From contig NZ_CP033932.1 of assembly GCF_003815975.1 (NCBI RefSeq), positions 806,001-870,000 of the forward strand: DNA of 64,000 nt, written 5' to 3'. Within the stretch, counting starts at the first letter, position 1. Each line of letters starts with the position of its first letter. Below the pieces are notes generated by a model. The model was given only the letters and a program-made list of their open reading frames with translations, was not told the origin of the DNA and ran no database searches. Of this stretch, positions 29,001 through 37,005 are shown in pieces. The position numbers were made by a program, and so were the translations under genes. This stretch comes from Chryseobacterium bernardetii (GTDB lineage Bacteria > Bacteroidota > Bacteroidia > Flavobacteriales > Weeksellaceae).

Positions 29001-29686
29001 ATGTTCTTCCTTTGTATATCCACGGAAATTCTGAGGTACTTCCAAAAGGAGACTTCATAATTTACGACGGAAGCATCACGGTAAAAGTGGGTGACAGAAT
29101 CAGGAAAGACGATCTGAGTTTTGGCCAAAATTATTCTGAAAGAACAAAAAAGATCAACGCCCGCTATAGAGAAGAGTTTGCTAAGTTGAGAAAAGAGATA
29201 GAGAACGAAAATTATTTTAAAAAGAAACTGTTTTTAAGCTATTTATATAAGGATAATGAAGTGGTAACAGAAGTAAAAAAAGATTTCAATGCTCATAAAT
29301 CGGTTTACTTTGAACTGAATAAACATATTGCTGCAGATGCCAGCATTCTTCATATTGCCGATGATTTTGGCCAAAAAGATGCTTTACTTACCCTTTACCA
29401 GGCCAGCCGAAGAATTTTTTCATGGATCAGTAATGAAGATAAAAGAGTAATTGCTGCCCATAATTATCTGGTAAAAAAAAGAAAGATAAACTATATAAAA
29501 GAATTGTCTGAAGTAAATAAGAAGATTGACGTTCTCCTGGTTTCTGATGATAATTTTGATCTCAATGAAATTCAGAATCTTCCTGAAAAGATCATTTTTA
29601 TCAATACCACAAAAACTGAAATAGAAAATAAAAATTATATATTAGAATTTAGTTCTGAAGCATTAAAAGTATTTAAAACTGAATAA
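26036..29686 (+). CDS. RND/MMPL exporter fused to lysophospholipid-type acyltransferase and methyltransferase-like domain
   Basis: A 1216-residue three-part fusion. Residues 1 to about 810 form an MMPL/RND-type exporter with two sets of helices and two periplasmic loops (GITIDYALHILTHYK and GVGDDFSIFLTQA are the characteristic helix-4-like motifs). Residues about 870-1070 form a PlsC-type acyltransferase with NHTSFLD (HX4D, His about 895) and VVFPEAERS. The last 110 or so residues look like a class I methyltransferase, but the glycine-rich SAM loop is poor (LHIADDFGQKD). The same three-part fusion is known from other flavobacterial pigment clusters. It is the first gene of the plus arm and probably exports and/or acylates the pigment or its precursors. 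Confidence 0.88.
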   Translation: MHRFFIFLYYLISRNKILSVFTALGIALVCLFFASKINFEEDINQIIPKNEKSDLTAKVLKQLNFSDKIIVIIENKSKEDSFQLSETADTFLQKTEPLQKYIGSIQGKVNDNEISETFDFVNQNLPLFLNENDYKDIGRKIQKDSLAKQVEDNYISLVSPTSLVTKEFIKKDPLGLTFLGIKKLNALNISKDFKLEDSYIVTKDGQNLLLFIEPKNKSNDTKANEAFVDQLNTIKDNLNKQFNGKTEISYFGSPVIAVANAKQIKKDIQNTVVISMTVLLVLLIYYFRNFFTPIIVFLPTVFSVLLALLVLYFIKDKISAISLSVGAILIGITIDYALHILTHYKHNNNIEELYKEITQPIILSSATTAVSFLCLVFVRSEALKDLGLFAAITVILSSITALIIVPQLYPQHTEEKLNTNFIDKIGSYPYEKNKPLIIGCSVIILACLFGFRHVGFNEDIGDLNYIPKEMKISEAKLQKLSDITSKSIYTISYGNSEEQALARNSQLNTFLEQEKKEGKILSYNSIGSIVLSEKDQQKKISDWQHFWDDSKKKQTISELINNGNKFGFNSSAFDNFNEILNKNYSTLDIKDYEKVKALQISEFMSNENNFYTISNIVKVDESKRDAFIKDIEKKHDAIAIDRQQMNENFLGLLKRDFNTLINYSLLAIILTIIVFFRNFELTVLTMFPIVLTGVVTAGILYFLGLELNIFSTVVCTLVFGVGDDFSIFLTQAMQKEHTTGKNELPTYRTSIILAVFTTILSIGSLIFAKHPALHSLALVALIGMFSVIIITSTLYPFWFRLLITNRAKKGLSPITFRLFIISIFSFLYYGLGGLIFSAFGSIFVKNSKGKTLNIIKLILARFLTSVLYSNPFVKKKVIENPNEDFSKPAVIIANHTSFLDTLAIAMATHKIIYLVNDWVYQSPVFGKLVRALGFYPVSQGIENGMDQLKEKIAQGYSLVVFPEAERSYTNDVKRFHKGAFYIAEQFELDVLPLYIHGNSEVLPKGDFIIYDGSITVKVGDRIRKDDLSFGQNYSERTKKINARYREEFAKLRKEIENENYFKKKLFLSYLYKDNEVVTEVKKDFNAHKSVYFELNKHIAADASILHIADDFGQKDALLTLYQASRRIFSWISNEDKRVIAAHNYLVKKRKINYIKELSEVNKKIDVLLVSDDNFDLNEIQNLPEKIIFINTTKTEIENKNYILEFSSEALKVFKTE

Positions 29687-29728
29687 TAAATATGAAAAAC
29701 ATATTTTTGTAAACACTAAAAAGACTCC

Positions 29729-30643
29729 ATGAAAAAAAATATACTTGTCATATATTATTCTCAAACCGGCCAGCTGGAGGATATTGTGAGAAATATTGCC
29801 AGGCCTTTTGAAGCTCAGAAGGATGAATATGATATTACTTATTATAATATTAAGCTAAAGGAGGATTTTCCTTTTCCCTGGCCAGGTGATGTTTTTTTCA
29901 ACACTTTTCCGGAATCCTATTTACAGATCCCAAAAGAAATTGTACCGCCTTCAGAAGAAATACTGAACAAAAAGTATGACCTCATCCTGTTCGGATACCA
30001 GGTATGGTATCTCACACCATCAATCCCGATTATCTCATTTTTAAAAAGTGGTTATGCAGAAGGTATCCTGAAAGATACTCCTGTAGTTACCATTTCCGGA
30101 ACCCGAAACATGTGGATGCTTTCCCAGGAAAAACTGAAAGTATATTTAAGGGACCTAAAAGCCAGGCTCGTAGGAAACATTGCATTGGTAGACAGACATG
30201 ATAATTACACCAGCGTACTGACTATTCTTCGATGGCTGACTACAGGGCAAAAGGGGAAATCCGGCATGCTTCCTGCGGCAGGAGTTTCGGATGAAGAGAT
30301 TGCAGGTTCGGTAAAATATGGAAAGATTATCGAAAAACATTTTAAAAACAATGATCTCGGAAATTTACAGCCGGATCTTGTAAAAAATGGAGCTATCGAA
30401 ATTCGTCCGTTTTTAGTGCGTGTAGAAAAGGTAGGGAACAAGATTTTCACAGTATGGTCTAATCTGATTATCAAGAAAAAAGAGAAACGTCCATTGCTGA
30501 TAAAATTCTTTAAGGTATATTTGATGGCTGCGATATGGATCATCTCACCTGTCGTTTTGGTGTTACACCTGCTTACAACCCCTATATTTTGGTTTAAAAG
30601 ACAAAAACAAAAAAGATATTTACAAGGAATTAATTTAAAATAG
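29729..30643 (+). CDS. darA: Dialkylresorcinol condensing enzyme DarA
   Basis: A 304-residue protein with a flavodoxin-like N-terminus (NILVIYYSQTGQLEDIVRNI) and a hydrophobic C-terminal segment (residues about 265-290) that may attach it to the membrane. In dar loci this protein acts with DarB to cyclise and aromatise the condensed product into 2,5-dialkylresorcinol, the alcohol half of flexirubins. It is followed directly by darB, one base after its stop codon. A TATTTTTG box at 29702-29709 could be a local -7 element. The DarA name rests on family resemblance and the DarB neighbour; the flavodoxin-like fold is inferred from the start of the sequence. Confidence 0.85.
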   Translation: MKKNILVIYYSQTGQLEDIVRNIARPFEAQKDEYDITYYNIKLKEDFPFPWPGDVFFNTFPESYLQIPKEIVPPSEEILNKKYDLILFGYQVWYLTPSIPIISFLKSGYAEGILKDTPVVTISGTRNMWMLSQEKLKVYLRDLKARLVGNIALVDRHDNYTSVLTILRWLTTGQKGKSGMLPAAGVSDEEIAGSVKYGKIIEKHFKNNDLGNLQPDLVKNGAIEIRPFLVRVEKVGNKIFTVWSNLIIKKKEKRPLLIKFFKVYLMAAIWIISPVVLVLHLLTTPIFWFKRQKQKRYLQGINLK

Positions 30644-30644
30644 A

Positions 30645-31784
30645 ATGTACGACGTATTTATAACAAAAGCTTCAAAATTTTTACCCAATGAACCGGTATC
30701 AAATGATGAAATGGAAACATATCTGGGGCTTATCAATGACGCACCTTCTAAAGCCAGATCACTTATTTTAAGAAATAATAAAATCACTACAAGATATTAC
30801 GCTTTAGATAAAGAAGGAAATCCTACGCATACCAATGCACAGCTTACGGCAAAAGCCATTGAAGGACTTTTTGATGAGAATTTCAAAAAGGAAGATATGA
30901 AGTTACTTTCAGTAGGAACTACTTCTCCGGATCAGATCCAGCCTTCACATGCTTCTATGGTTCATGGTGAACTGAATATAGGAAAATCTATTGAAATCAA
31001 CACCGCAACCGGACTTTGCAACTCTGGGATGAATGCCCTTAACTACGGATTTCTTTCTGTAAGAGCCGGTGTACAGGAAAATGCTGTATGCGCAGGCTCT
31101 GAGAGAATGTCTGCATGGATGACAGCAGATAAATTCAACCATGAGGCAGAAAATTTAAAATTACTGGAAGAAAGACCAATTATTGCTTTCAAAAGAGAAT
31201 TCCTCAGATGGATGCTTTCTGACGGGGCAGGAGCTTTCTTACTACAAAATAAACCGAGAGAAAATGCTATTTCTTTAAAAGTAGAATTTATCGATTTCTA
31301 TTCTTACGCCCACGAGATTGAAGCATGTATGTATGCAGGATGCGAAAAGCAGGAAGACGGAAGCTTGAAATCCTGGGCAGATTATCCATCTGATTCCTGG
31401 TTGAAGGAATCTATCTTCGCCATCAAACAGGACACCAAAATCCTTGATAAATACATTCTTGTAAAAGGAGCGGAAAGCTTAAGGGCTTCTTTCGATAAAC
31501 ATAACCTGGATCCTGAAAAAATTGACCATGTACTGGCTCACATCTCTTCAGGATATTTCAAAGATGGGCTGAAAGAAGAATTTGCTAAAAAAGGTATGGA
31601 TTTCCCTGCGGAGAAATGGTTCTACAACCTTTCTGATGTAGGAAATATCGGAGCAGGATCTATCTTTGTAGCATTAGAGGAACTGATGAACTCCGGAACC
31701 TTGAAAAAAGGAGAAAAAGTACTTCTTTGTGTTCCTGAAAGTGGAAGATTTGCTTATTCTTGTTCACTATTAACAGTCTGCTAA
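30645..31784 (+). CDS. darB: Ketosynthase III-like DarB
   Basis: A 379-residue FabH-like condensing enzyme. The active-site Cys is in TATGLCNSGMN (Cys125), the His in VLAHISSGYF (about 297) and the Asn in SDVGNIGAGS (about 338), so the Cys-His-Asn triad of the KAS III family is intact. In dialkylresorcinol synthesis DarB joins two acyl chains, and DarA then aromatises the product. Its stop overlaps the start of the next gene (TAATG), indicating translational coupling with the dehydratase-like protein. Confidence 0.9.
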   Translation: MYDVFITKASKFLPNEPVSNDEMETYLGLINDAPSKARSLILRNNKITTRYYALDKEGNPTHTNAQLTAKAIEGLFDENFKKEDMKLLSVGTTSPDQIQPSHASMVHGELNIGKSIEINTATGLCNSGMNALNYGFLSVRAGVQENAVCAGSERMSAWMTADKFNHEAENLKLLEERPIIAFKREFLRWMLSDGAGAFLLQNKPRENAISLKVEFIDFYSYAHEIEACMYAGCEKQEDGSLKSWADYPSDSWLKESIFAIKQDTKILDKYILVKGAESLRASFDKHNLDPEKIDHVLAHISSGYFKDGLKEEFAKKGMDFPAEKWFYNLSDVGNIGAGSIFVALEELMNSGTLKKGEKVLLCVPESGRFAYSCSLLTVC

Positions 31785-32215
31785 TGGAAAACAGACTGCC
31801 AACCTCCGATAAAGATTTTGTAGAAAGCCTTATCCCGCAGCGTGCGCCATTTGTAATGGTCCATGAACTGTCGGAGTATTCTGAAAACCATCTTATTTCC
31901 GGTTTTGAAATAAAGGAAGACAACCTTTTTGTTCATGACGGATTTTTTCAGGCTTCCGGACTGATTGAACATCAGGCACAAAGCGTAGCGCTTCACACCG
32001 GGTACAAGTATTATCTGCTTGGAAAAGATGCTCCAACAGGATATATTGGGGCCATCAAATCCTTTGAAGCTGAAGCATTGCCTAAAACCGGTGATTATCT
32101 TGTTTCAGAGGTAACTATCCTCAATGAAGTAATGGGAGTAACGCTTGTAGACATTGTTACCAAATTAAATGGTGAAGTGATTGCAAAATCTCAAATGAAA
32201 ACTGCTGTAAAATAA
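31784..32215 (+). CDS. Hotdog-fold dehydratase-like protein (FabZ/ApeI type)
   Basis: A 143-residue protein. SLIPQRAPFVMVHEL near the start corresponds to the LPHRxPFLLVD segment of FabZ. VHDGFFQASGLIEHQAQ is the equivalent of the central-helix active-site region, with a His and a Glu in the right places. Presumed to dehydrate a 3-hydroxyacyl-ACP or otherwise process the polyene chain. The frame is open upstream to 31760 inside darB, but the ATG at 31784 overlapping the darB stop gives the normal N-terminus. Aryl-polyene clusters typically carry paired proteins of this kind. Confidence 0.78.
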   Translation: MENRLPTSDKDFVESLIPQRAPFVMVHELSEYSENHLISGFEIKEDNLFVHDGFFQASGLIEHQAQSVALHTGYKYYLLGKDAPTGYIGAIKSFEAEALPKTGDYLVSEVTILNEVMGVTLVDIVTKLNGEVIAKSQMKTAVK

Positions 32216-32221
32216 TTTTTA

Positions 32222-32665
32222 ATGGAAATCAGGGAAGAAAATATCATCAATATTCACAACTTTTTACCACATCGCGAACCGATGCTTATGGCAGACTATA
32301 TCCTGGAACTGACCAAAGAAAAAGTAGTGACTTCCTTTGAAATAAAAGAAGATAACATTTTTGTTCATAACAATGAATTGGCTGAAGCCGGCTTAATTGA
32401 AAACCTGGCCCAAACCTGTTCATCCATCCTTGGACAAAGCTTCTTCGAAAATCCGGAAGCAGATACCAAAGTGATAGGCTTTATCACCAATATCAAAAAA
32501 ATTGAAATTTTCGGACTTCCAAAAGTAAATGACAAGATCATTTCAAAAGCATCACTGATTTCCCAGTTTGAAAATATCTGCCATATCTTCTGCGAAACTT
32601 TCAACAATGATGAATTGTTGATCAGAGCAGAGATTAACCTGTTTATTCAGGAAGTAAAATCGTAA
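32222..32665 (+). CDS. Hotdog-fold dehydratase-like protein (FabZ/ApeP type)
   Basis: A 147-residue paralogue of the preceding protein. NFLPHREPMLMADYIL matches the FabZ N-terminal signature closely. VHNNELAEAGLIENLAQT is the active-site helix; the His is kept and Glu is present in GLIEN. With the upstream copy 6 bases away it probably forms a heterodimer or two-component dehydratase for the polyene chain. The operon segment ends here at a terminator (32685). Confidence 0.78.
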   Translation: MEIREENIINIHNFLPHREPMLMADYILELTKEKVVTSFEIKEDNIFVHNNELAEAGLIENLAQTCSSILGQSFFENPEADTKVIGFITNIKKIEIFGLPKVNDKIISKASLISQFENICHIFCETFNNDELLIRAEINLFIQEVKS

Positions 32666-32684
32666 AAAGAAAGAAAAAAACTAT

Positions 32685-32711
32685 AAAGCTGTGCGTTTGT
32701 ACAGCTTTTTT
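32685..32711 (+). terminator. Terminator after the first flexirubin segment
   Basis: An 8-base stem AAAGCTGT (32685-32692) / ACAGCTTT (32701-32708) with an 8-base loop, then a run of T. It closes the darA-darB-dehydratase unit. Confidence 0.8.
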
Positions 32712-32748
32712 GTTTTAAGAAAGCAACCTATTCATGTAATTCAATTTA

Positions 32749-33486
32749 CTATATTTCATTCAATCTGTTTTTGCTAAGAAAGTCTTTCCATTCTAAAATA
32801 AATTCTTTAAAATCAGATAAAGGCAATGTGTAATCGGGTACTAAAGCGCCATCTAAATGCGCTGTATTGCTGAAAATTTTTACTGTTTGCCCTAACTCTA
32901 CAACTTGTTTTGATCCTGGAATACTAAATGCTTTTTCTGCATGGTTATGTCTCTCTATAAACTTAATTAAATCCAACAGCTCATTTAAAGTTTCATTTGA
33001 AATCAACTTTTCAATAAACTTATCCAAAAACTCGTTTTTAGAACTACATCTTCCAACCATCATTCCATTGTTGTTATGAATGCTAAAAGCAACTTTATAT
33101 TCTTTTAAAATATAGTCTTTAAAAGAAACGCCCTTTTTAAGAAAATCTATCCAGGCCAATAGAATATCTTTAAAATCTTCTGTAGGTAATGTTCCCATAG
33201 GAACAGCATCTTTAATATCAATGTAATAATCTTCTCCACTATAGATTGTAATTACAGAGGATTTAATAACAATACAATCTAAACCATTAGTTATATAATT
33301 GACCTCTGACTGATTAATTGTCACATTATTTACAAGACTTAAAAGACTAATACTTTTATCAAGATTCTCAAGATCAGCAAAAACATGTCCAATAGCAGAC
33401 CCCATAGAAGATCTTATAAATTTATATTCTTTATCGTTAATTTTATCAATCCCAAAACTCACATTATAATCTTCTAAAACACCCAT
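32749..33486 (-). CDS. Hypothetical two-repeat protein
   Basis: A 245-residue soluble protein with no signal peptide or helix pair, family not recognised. It is built of two related halves. Each half starts with a beta-rich part and ends with an aromatic helix: LPTEDFKDILLAWIDFLKKG near residue 115 and LPLSDFKEFILEWKDFLSKN near residue 235. This style resembles small immunity or toxin-partner proteins common in Bacteroidota, but no toxin gene lies next to it. It is on the opposite strand to the pigment genes and looks like an insertion between the two halves of the cluster. Confidence 0.55.
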   Translation of the reverse strand: MGVLEDYNVSFGIDKINDKEYKFIRSSMGSAIGHVFADLENLDKSISLLSLVNNVTINQSEVNYITNGLDCIVIKSSVITIYSGEDYYIDIKDAVPMGTLPTEDFKDILLAWIDFLKKGVSFKDYILKEYKVAFSIHNNNGMMVGRCSSKNEFLDKFIEKLISNETLNELLDLIKFIERHNHAEKAFSIPGSKQVVELGQTVKIFSNTAHLDGALVPDYTLPLSDFKEFILEWKDFLSKNRLNEI

Positions 33487-33553
33487 GGTATAGTTTATTA
33501 AAGAGTTTTAAATTTATAATTTATTTACTGACTTTCCACCCATTTTTCAAGAA

Positions 33554-33569
33554 TATTTCACGTGAAACA
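33554..33569. other. parS-like centromere site
   Basis: The 16-mer at 33554-33569 differs from the widely conserved ParB-binding consensus TGTTTCACGTGAAACA at one position (A for G at base 2). It lies in an intergenic region. A second half-site, CGTGAAACATTC, recurs at 33581-33592, exactly 20 bases after the first CGTGAAACATTC (33561-33572). No parA or parB is in the window. Confidence 0.5.
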
Positions 33570-33618
33570 TTCTACAAATTCGTGAAACATTCACTATCAG
33601 CTAAATACCCTATCTAAA

Positions 33619-33648
33619 CAAAAAAGTGGAACATTTCTGTCCCACTTT
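33619..33648 (-). terminator. Terminator of the M16 peptidase gene
   Basis: An 11-base stem AAAGTGGAACA (33623-33633) / TGTCCCACTTT (33638-33648) with one G-U pair on the minus strand and a T-run after it. It lies 22 bases past the stop codon. Confidence 0.82.
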
Positions 33649-33670
33649 ACCTATTATTAACACTAAAATA

Positions 33671-36583
33671 TTAGTATCCGAAGATCTCTTCAAGAGAAAC
33701 CTCCTGGAATGTTCCCATCTTATTGATAGACTCCATATTCAGGTTTTCTTTTTTACCGATGATCGCAGTATTGTACTGTACAGGTTTCACTTCTGTATTA
33801 TAGAATCCTGTTAACTGTGGTAAGGTCAAACTTTGAATTTCAGCATAAGTATCTTTTCTAAGGTCATAATCAACCCCTAGTTTTTTCAGAGCTAATTGAC
33901 TAAAGAAGATATTAGTTCTGTTAATTCTGTTAGAAGCGATCTGCTTTAATGCAGAACCTCTTGCATTTTCAAACTGTGTTGGAATTTGTGGCAATTCAGC
34001 CATCAGATCACTCATTGCGTTTACCGCTAAAGGAAGCTTATTTGCTTGTGTCCCGATATAATTCGTGATATAATTCGCATGTCCTTTTTCTGAAGCGTTA
34101 GCATAAGAAACATACGCAGAATAAGCTAAAGACTTACTTTCTCTGATTTCCTGGAAAACGATTGATGATAAACCTCTCCCAAAATACTCATTGAAAACAT
34201 TAGCCTTTCCGAAATTGCTTAGATTTACAGGGCTCCCTTTTGCAACTTTAGCCATTTCCATCTGTACCATGTCATAGTTCGTAAAATAAACCTTTCCTGT
34301 TGTTGCAGGTTCTGCATATTCCTTAGCTTTTGCCGGCTGCAGACTTGCATTCACAATATAAGGCTGTACTGCTTTCTCCATTCCTGCCTTATCCTGACCA
34401 TAAAGAAGCACCTCATAAGGATATTGATTCAGGGTCTTGATTTTTTTCATCAGCTCTACCGCATCAATGCTTTCAAGGCGGGCTTTGGAAATAACATCTG
34501 TCATTCTTGAGTCTTTCCCATATTTTGCATAATTGGAAAGCGCGCTCATAATTCTCACCTTATCTTTTTTAGCAGCTTCTCTGGCTTCTAGAATGGTTTT
34601 TACCGTCTGGTTATAAATAGACTTATCAGCTTTTACATTCGTCATCCAGTGGTTCATCAGCTCCACTCCTTTTTTCATATTGCTTTCAAGACCTGATAAA
34701 GTTACCGTGGTCTGATCATTAGACGTTCTGAAACTGTAAGTGATTCCTAACTTATAAAACTCCTCTTTCAGTTGCTCCGGAGTATATTTATCCGTTCCAA
34801 GATATTCAAAAAGAGTTCCTGCTAATGAAAGTTCCTTATCATTGTCTGTTCCGAAAGGGAAAACATAACTTACCTGAGCAATTTCATTGTATTTATTCTT
34901 TACGAAACTTAAAGTCTTATCTTTTACCTTCGAAGTCTGAATTACTGTTTTATAATCGATGAATTCAGGCTTAATCTCAGCAACTTTAGTATTTAAAATA
35001 TCCTTAAGGAAAGGAGATTGTGCTTCTCTGTTCAGTTTAATTGGAGTAATTCCGGGGTTTTCTACACGAACAAGCTTATCATTTACTCCTTTTTCTTTAT
35101 AAACTACCACATAGTTATCCTTAAAGAAATCATTAGCAAATTTCACCACATCAGCCTTCGTAATTTTTTCGTACTGATTGATCTCATCCAGCTCCTGTTC
35201 CCATGTTCTTCCTTTGATATAGGAATCATAAAGTTCGGTTGCCAGGCCATCAGCAGTTTCCAATCCTTTCATGCGCTGAACCTTTTTATCATTGACGATA
35301 GCTTTCAGCATCCAATCAGGAAACTGTCCTTTTTTAACCAAATCAAGCTGATCCAGCAATAGTTTTTTAGCTTCATCAAAACTTTGCCCTTCTTTAGGAG
35401 TCACTACCAGTGCAAATGTTCCATACATTTTGAACGGAGATTCGTAAGCTCCCGCTCCTAAAGTTTTCTGCTTTTGATTGATATTCAGGTCAATTAAACC
35501 TGCATCTCCTCTGTTGCTTAAAATTTCAGCCACCACATCTGCCAGTCTCGCTTCCTGGCTTCCATAAGAATCTGTTCTCCACGCCATGGTCATTCTTGGG
35601 GTAGACGGGCTTTTCACTGTTCTGGAAACAATCTGGGTCATTGGCTCCTCTGTTACCATCTTTTTCATCGGAAGCTCCTTGTATTTAAATGCTCCGAAAT
35701 ATTGGTCAACTAATTTTATAGTTTTGTCAAAATCAAGATCTCCAACCAATACTACAGCCATATTATTAGGAACATAATAAGTATCAAAATACTTGTGAAT
35801 AGCTACCATTGAAGGGCTTTTCAGGTGCTCAGAAGTACCAATTGTCGTCTGCTGCCCGTTCGGATGTTTTGGGAAAAGAGCTTCCATCAAAGCGTAGTTT
35901 ACCAAACGGCCGTCGTTATCCTGTGCTCTGTTGTACTCTTCATACACTGCTTCCAATTCCGTATGGAAAAGACGAAGTACCAGTTCCGAAAAACGCTCCT
36001 TTTCAACTCGCAGCCATTTTTCAAGCTCATTGGATGGGATATTGTTTTTGTAAACCGTTTCATCCAGCCAGGTATGGGCGTTTGTTCCCGTAGCTCCCAG
36101 GGAAGAGATCGCTTTATCATATTCATTGGCAATAGCATATTTTGAAGCCTCCTGAGAAACCTCATCGATCTTTTTATACAATTCCTTTTTCTTTGCCGGA
36201 TCTTTTTCTGCTTTATGCTGTTCATAAAGGTCAGAAATCTGTTGTAACAAAGCTTTTTCCTTTGCCCAATCCTGGGTTCCAAGTTTTGATGTTCCTTTAA
36301 AAACCATATGCTCTAAGTAGTGAGCCAATCCTGTATTATCACTCGGATCATTATTAGATCCTGTCCTTACCGGAATATAGGTTTGGATTCTTGGTGCGTC
36401 TTCATTTTTAGCCAGATAAACTTTCAATCCGTTTTTCAGGGTATATACTCTTACCCCCGCCAGGTCATTCTTTACCGTTTCATACGTATAGCCCTGGGCA
36501 TCTGTCAGTTTTTGAGTATCGAATTTCTGTGCCATAGCACTAAGCATACAGAAAAGCGAAACAGAAATAAAAAATTTCTTCAT
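33671..36583 (-). CDS. M16 family zinc peptidase
   Basis: A 970-residue secreted or periplasmic insulinase-family peptidase. A short signal peptide (SVSLFCMLSAMAQ) is followed by the inverted zinc motif HYLEH (HxxEH, about residue 92), with the third ligand region ELEAVYEEYNRA about 75 residues on. The second, inactive M16 repeat covers the C-terminal half, with the usual Arg/Tyr-type end motif (ESKSLAYSAYVSYA). The length fits a fused two-domain M16 protein. It lies inside the pigment cluster but on the opposite strand, with its own terminator, and has no obvious part in pigment synthesis. Confidence 0.92.
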   Translation of the reverse strand: MKKFFISVSLFCMLSAMAQKFDTQKLTDAQGYTYETVKNDLAGVRVYTLKNGLKVYLAKNEDAPRIQTYIPVRTGSNNDPSDNTGLAHYLEHMVFKGTSKLGTQDWAKEKALLQQISDLYEQHKAEKDPAKKKELYKKIDEVSQEASKYAIANEYDKAISSLGATGTNAHTWLDETVYKNNIPSNELEKWLRVEKERFSELVLRLFHTELEAVYEEYNRAQDNDGRLVNYALMEALFPKHPNGQQTTIGTSEHLKSPSMVAIHKYFDTYYVPNNMAVVLVGDLDFDKTIKLVDQYFGAFKYKELPMKKMVTEEPMTQIVSRTVKSPSTPRMTMAWRTDSYGSQEARLADVVAEILSNRGDAGLIDLNINQKQKTLGAGAYESPFKMYGTFALVVTPKEGQSFDEAKKLLLDQLDLVKKGQFPDWMLKAIVNDKKVQRMKGLETADGLATELYDSYIKGRTWEQELDEINQYEKITKADVVKFANDFFKDNYVVVYKEKGVNDKLVRVENPGITPIKLNREAQSPFLKDILNTKVAEIKPEFIDYKTVIQTSKVKDKTLSFVKNKYNEIAQVSYVFPFGTDNDKELSLAGTLFEYLGTDKYTPEQLKEEFYKLGITYSFRTSNDQTTVTLSGLESNMKKGVELMNHWMTNVKADKSIYNQTVKTILEAREAAKKDKVRIMSALSNYAKYGKDSRMTDVISKARLESIDAVELMKKIKTLNQYPYEVLLYGQDKAGMEKAVQPYIVNASLQPAKAKEYAEPATTGKVYFTNYDMVQMEMAKVAKGSPVNLSNFGKANVFNEYFGRGLSSIVFQEIRESKSLAYSAYVSYANASEKGHANYITNYIGTQANKLPLAVNAMSDLMAELPQIPTQFENARGSALKQIASNRINRTNIFFSQLALKKLGVDYDLRKDTYAEIQSLTLPQLTGFYNTEVKPVQYNTAIIGKKENLNMESINKMGTFQEVSLEEIFGY

Positions 36584-36628
36584 AGTGGTTATTTTACAAT
36601 TGTATATCCAAATTTCTAATCCATTAGT

Positions 36629-36669
36629 CTTATAACAGGAGTCACTTGTTACAGTTGTCCTGTTATAAG
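36629..36669. repeat. 12-base perfect inverted repeat
   Basis: CTTATAACAGGA and TCCTGTTATAAG with a 17-base spacer, 46 bases upstream of the M16 start codon. There is no T-run, so a regulator-binding site or mRNA leader hairpin fits better than a terminator. Confidence 0.6.
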
Positions 36670-36956
36670 TATTAACAGTAATTCTTAAGATTTCATTACA
36701 TCCGGATAGTTAAACATCTTTAGCTTAAAAACCGGAGAAAACAAAAACGTCCGGTAATATATAAGAGAAAAAGAAGAATATAAAATCATTTTCTATCTTA
36801 TCAAACCGGGAAATGCTGCTCATTGGCATTACTATGCAGAATCGTGTAAAAAGCTCATCGTATCTCTATTTTAAAGCAATTCCGGAATCGGAGTGGGCAT
36901 AATTTTCATATTATGTATTTTCACTATTTTAGCCACCTGATTAAAAAGAATCAAAA

Positions 36957-36978
36957 CAGATGAATCCTGTTTCATCTG
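36957..36978. repeat. 8-base inverted repeat upstream of the 134-residue protein gene
   Basis: CAGATGAA and TTCATCTG separated by 6 bases, ending 27 bases before the ATG at 37006. Possible operator or leader hairpin for the second pigment segment. Confidence 0.4.
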
Positions 36979-37005
36979 GAATTAAAAAAATTAAACATTA
37001 TTCAG

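Larger units (their letters stand above)
36584..37005. other. Divergent intergenic region with two perfect inverted repeats
   Basis: 422 bases between the M16 gene and the second pigment segment. It holds a 12-base perfect inverted repeat (36629-36640 / 36658-36669) and an 8-base one (36957-36964 / 36971-36978) just before the next start codon. No ORF of note. Confidence 0.6.

Noticed and set aside
32749..36583. A defence island or toxin-antitoxin locus in the interruption of the pigment cluster
   Set aside because: There is only one immunity-like protein and an M16 peptidase; no nuclease, toxin, helicase or other defence domain is visible.
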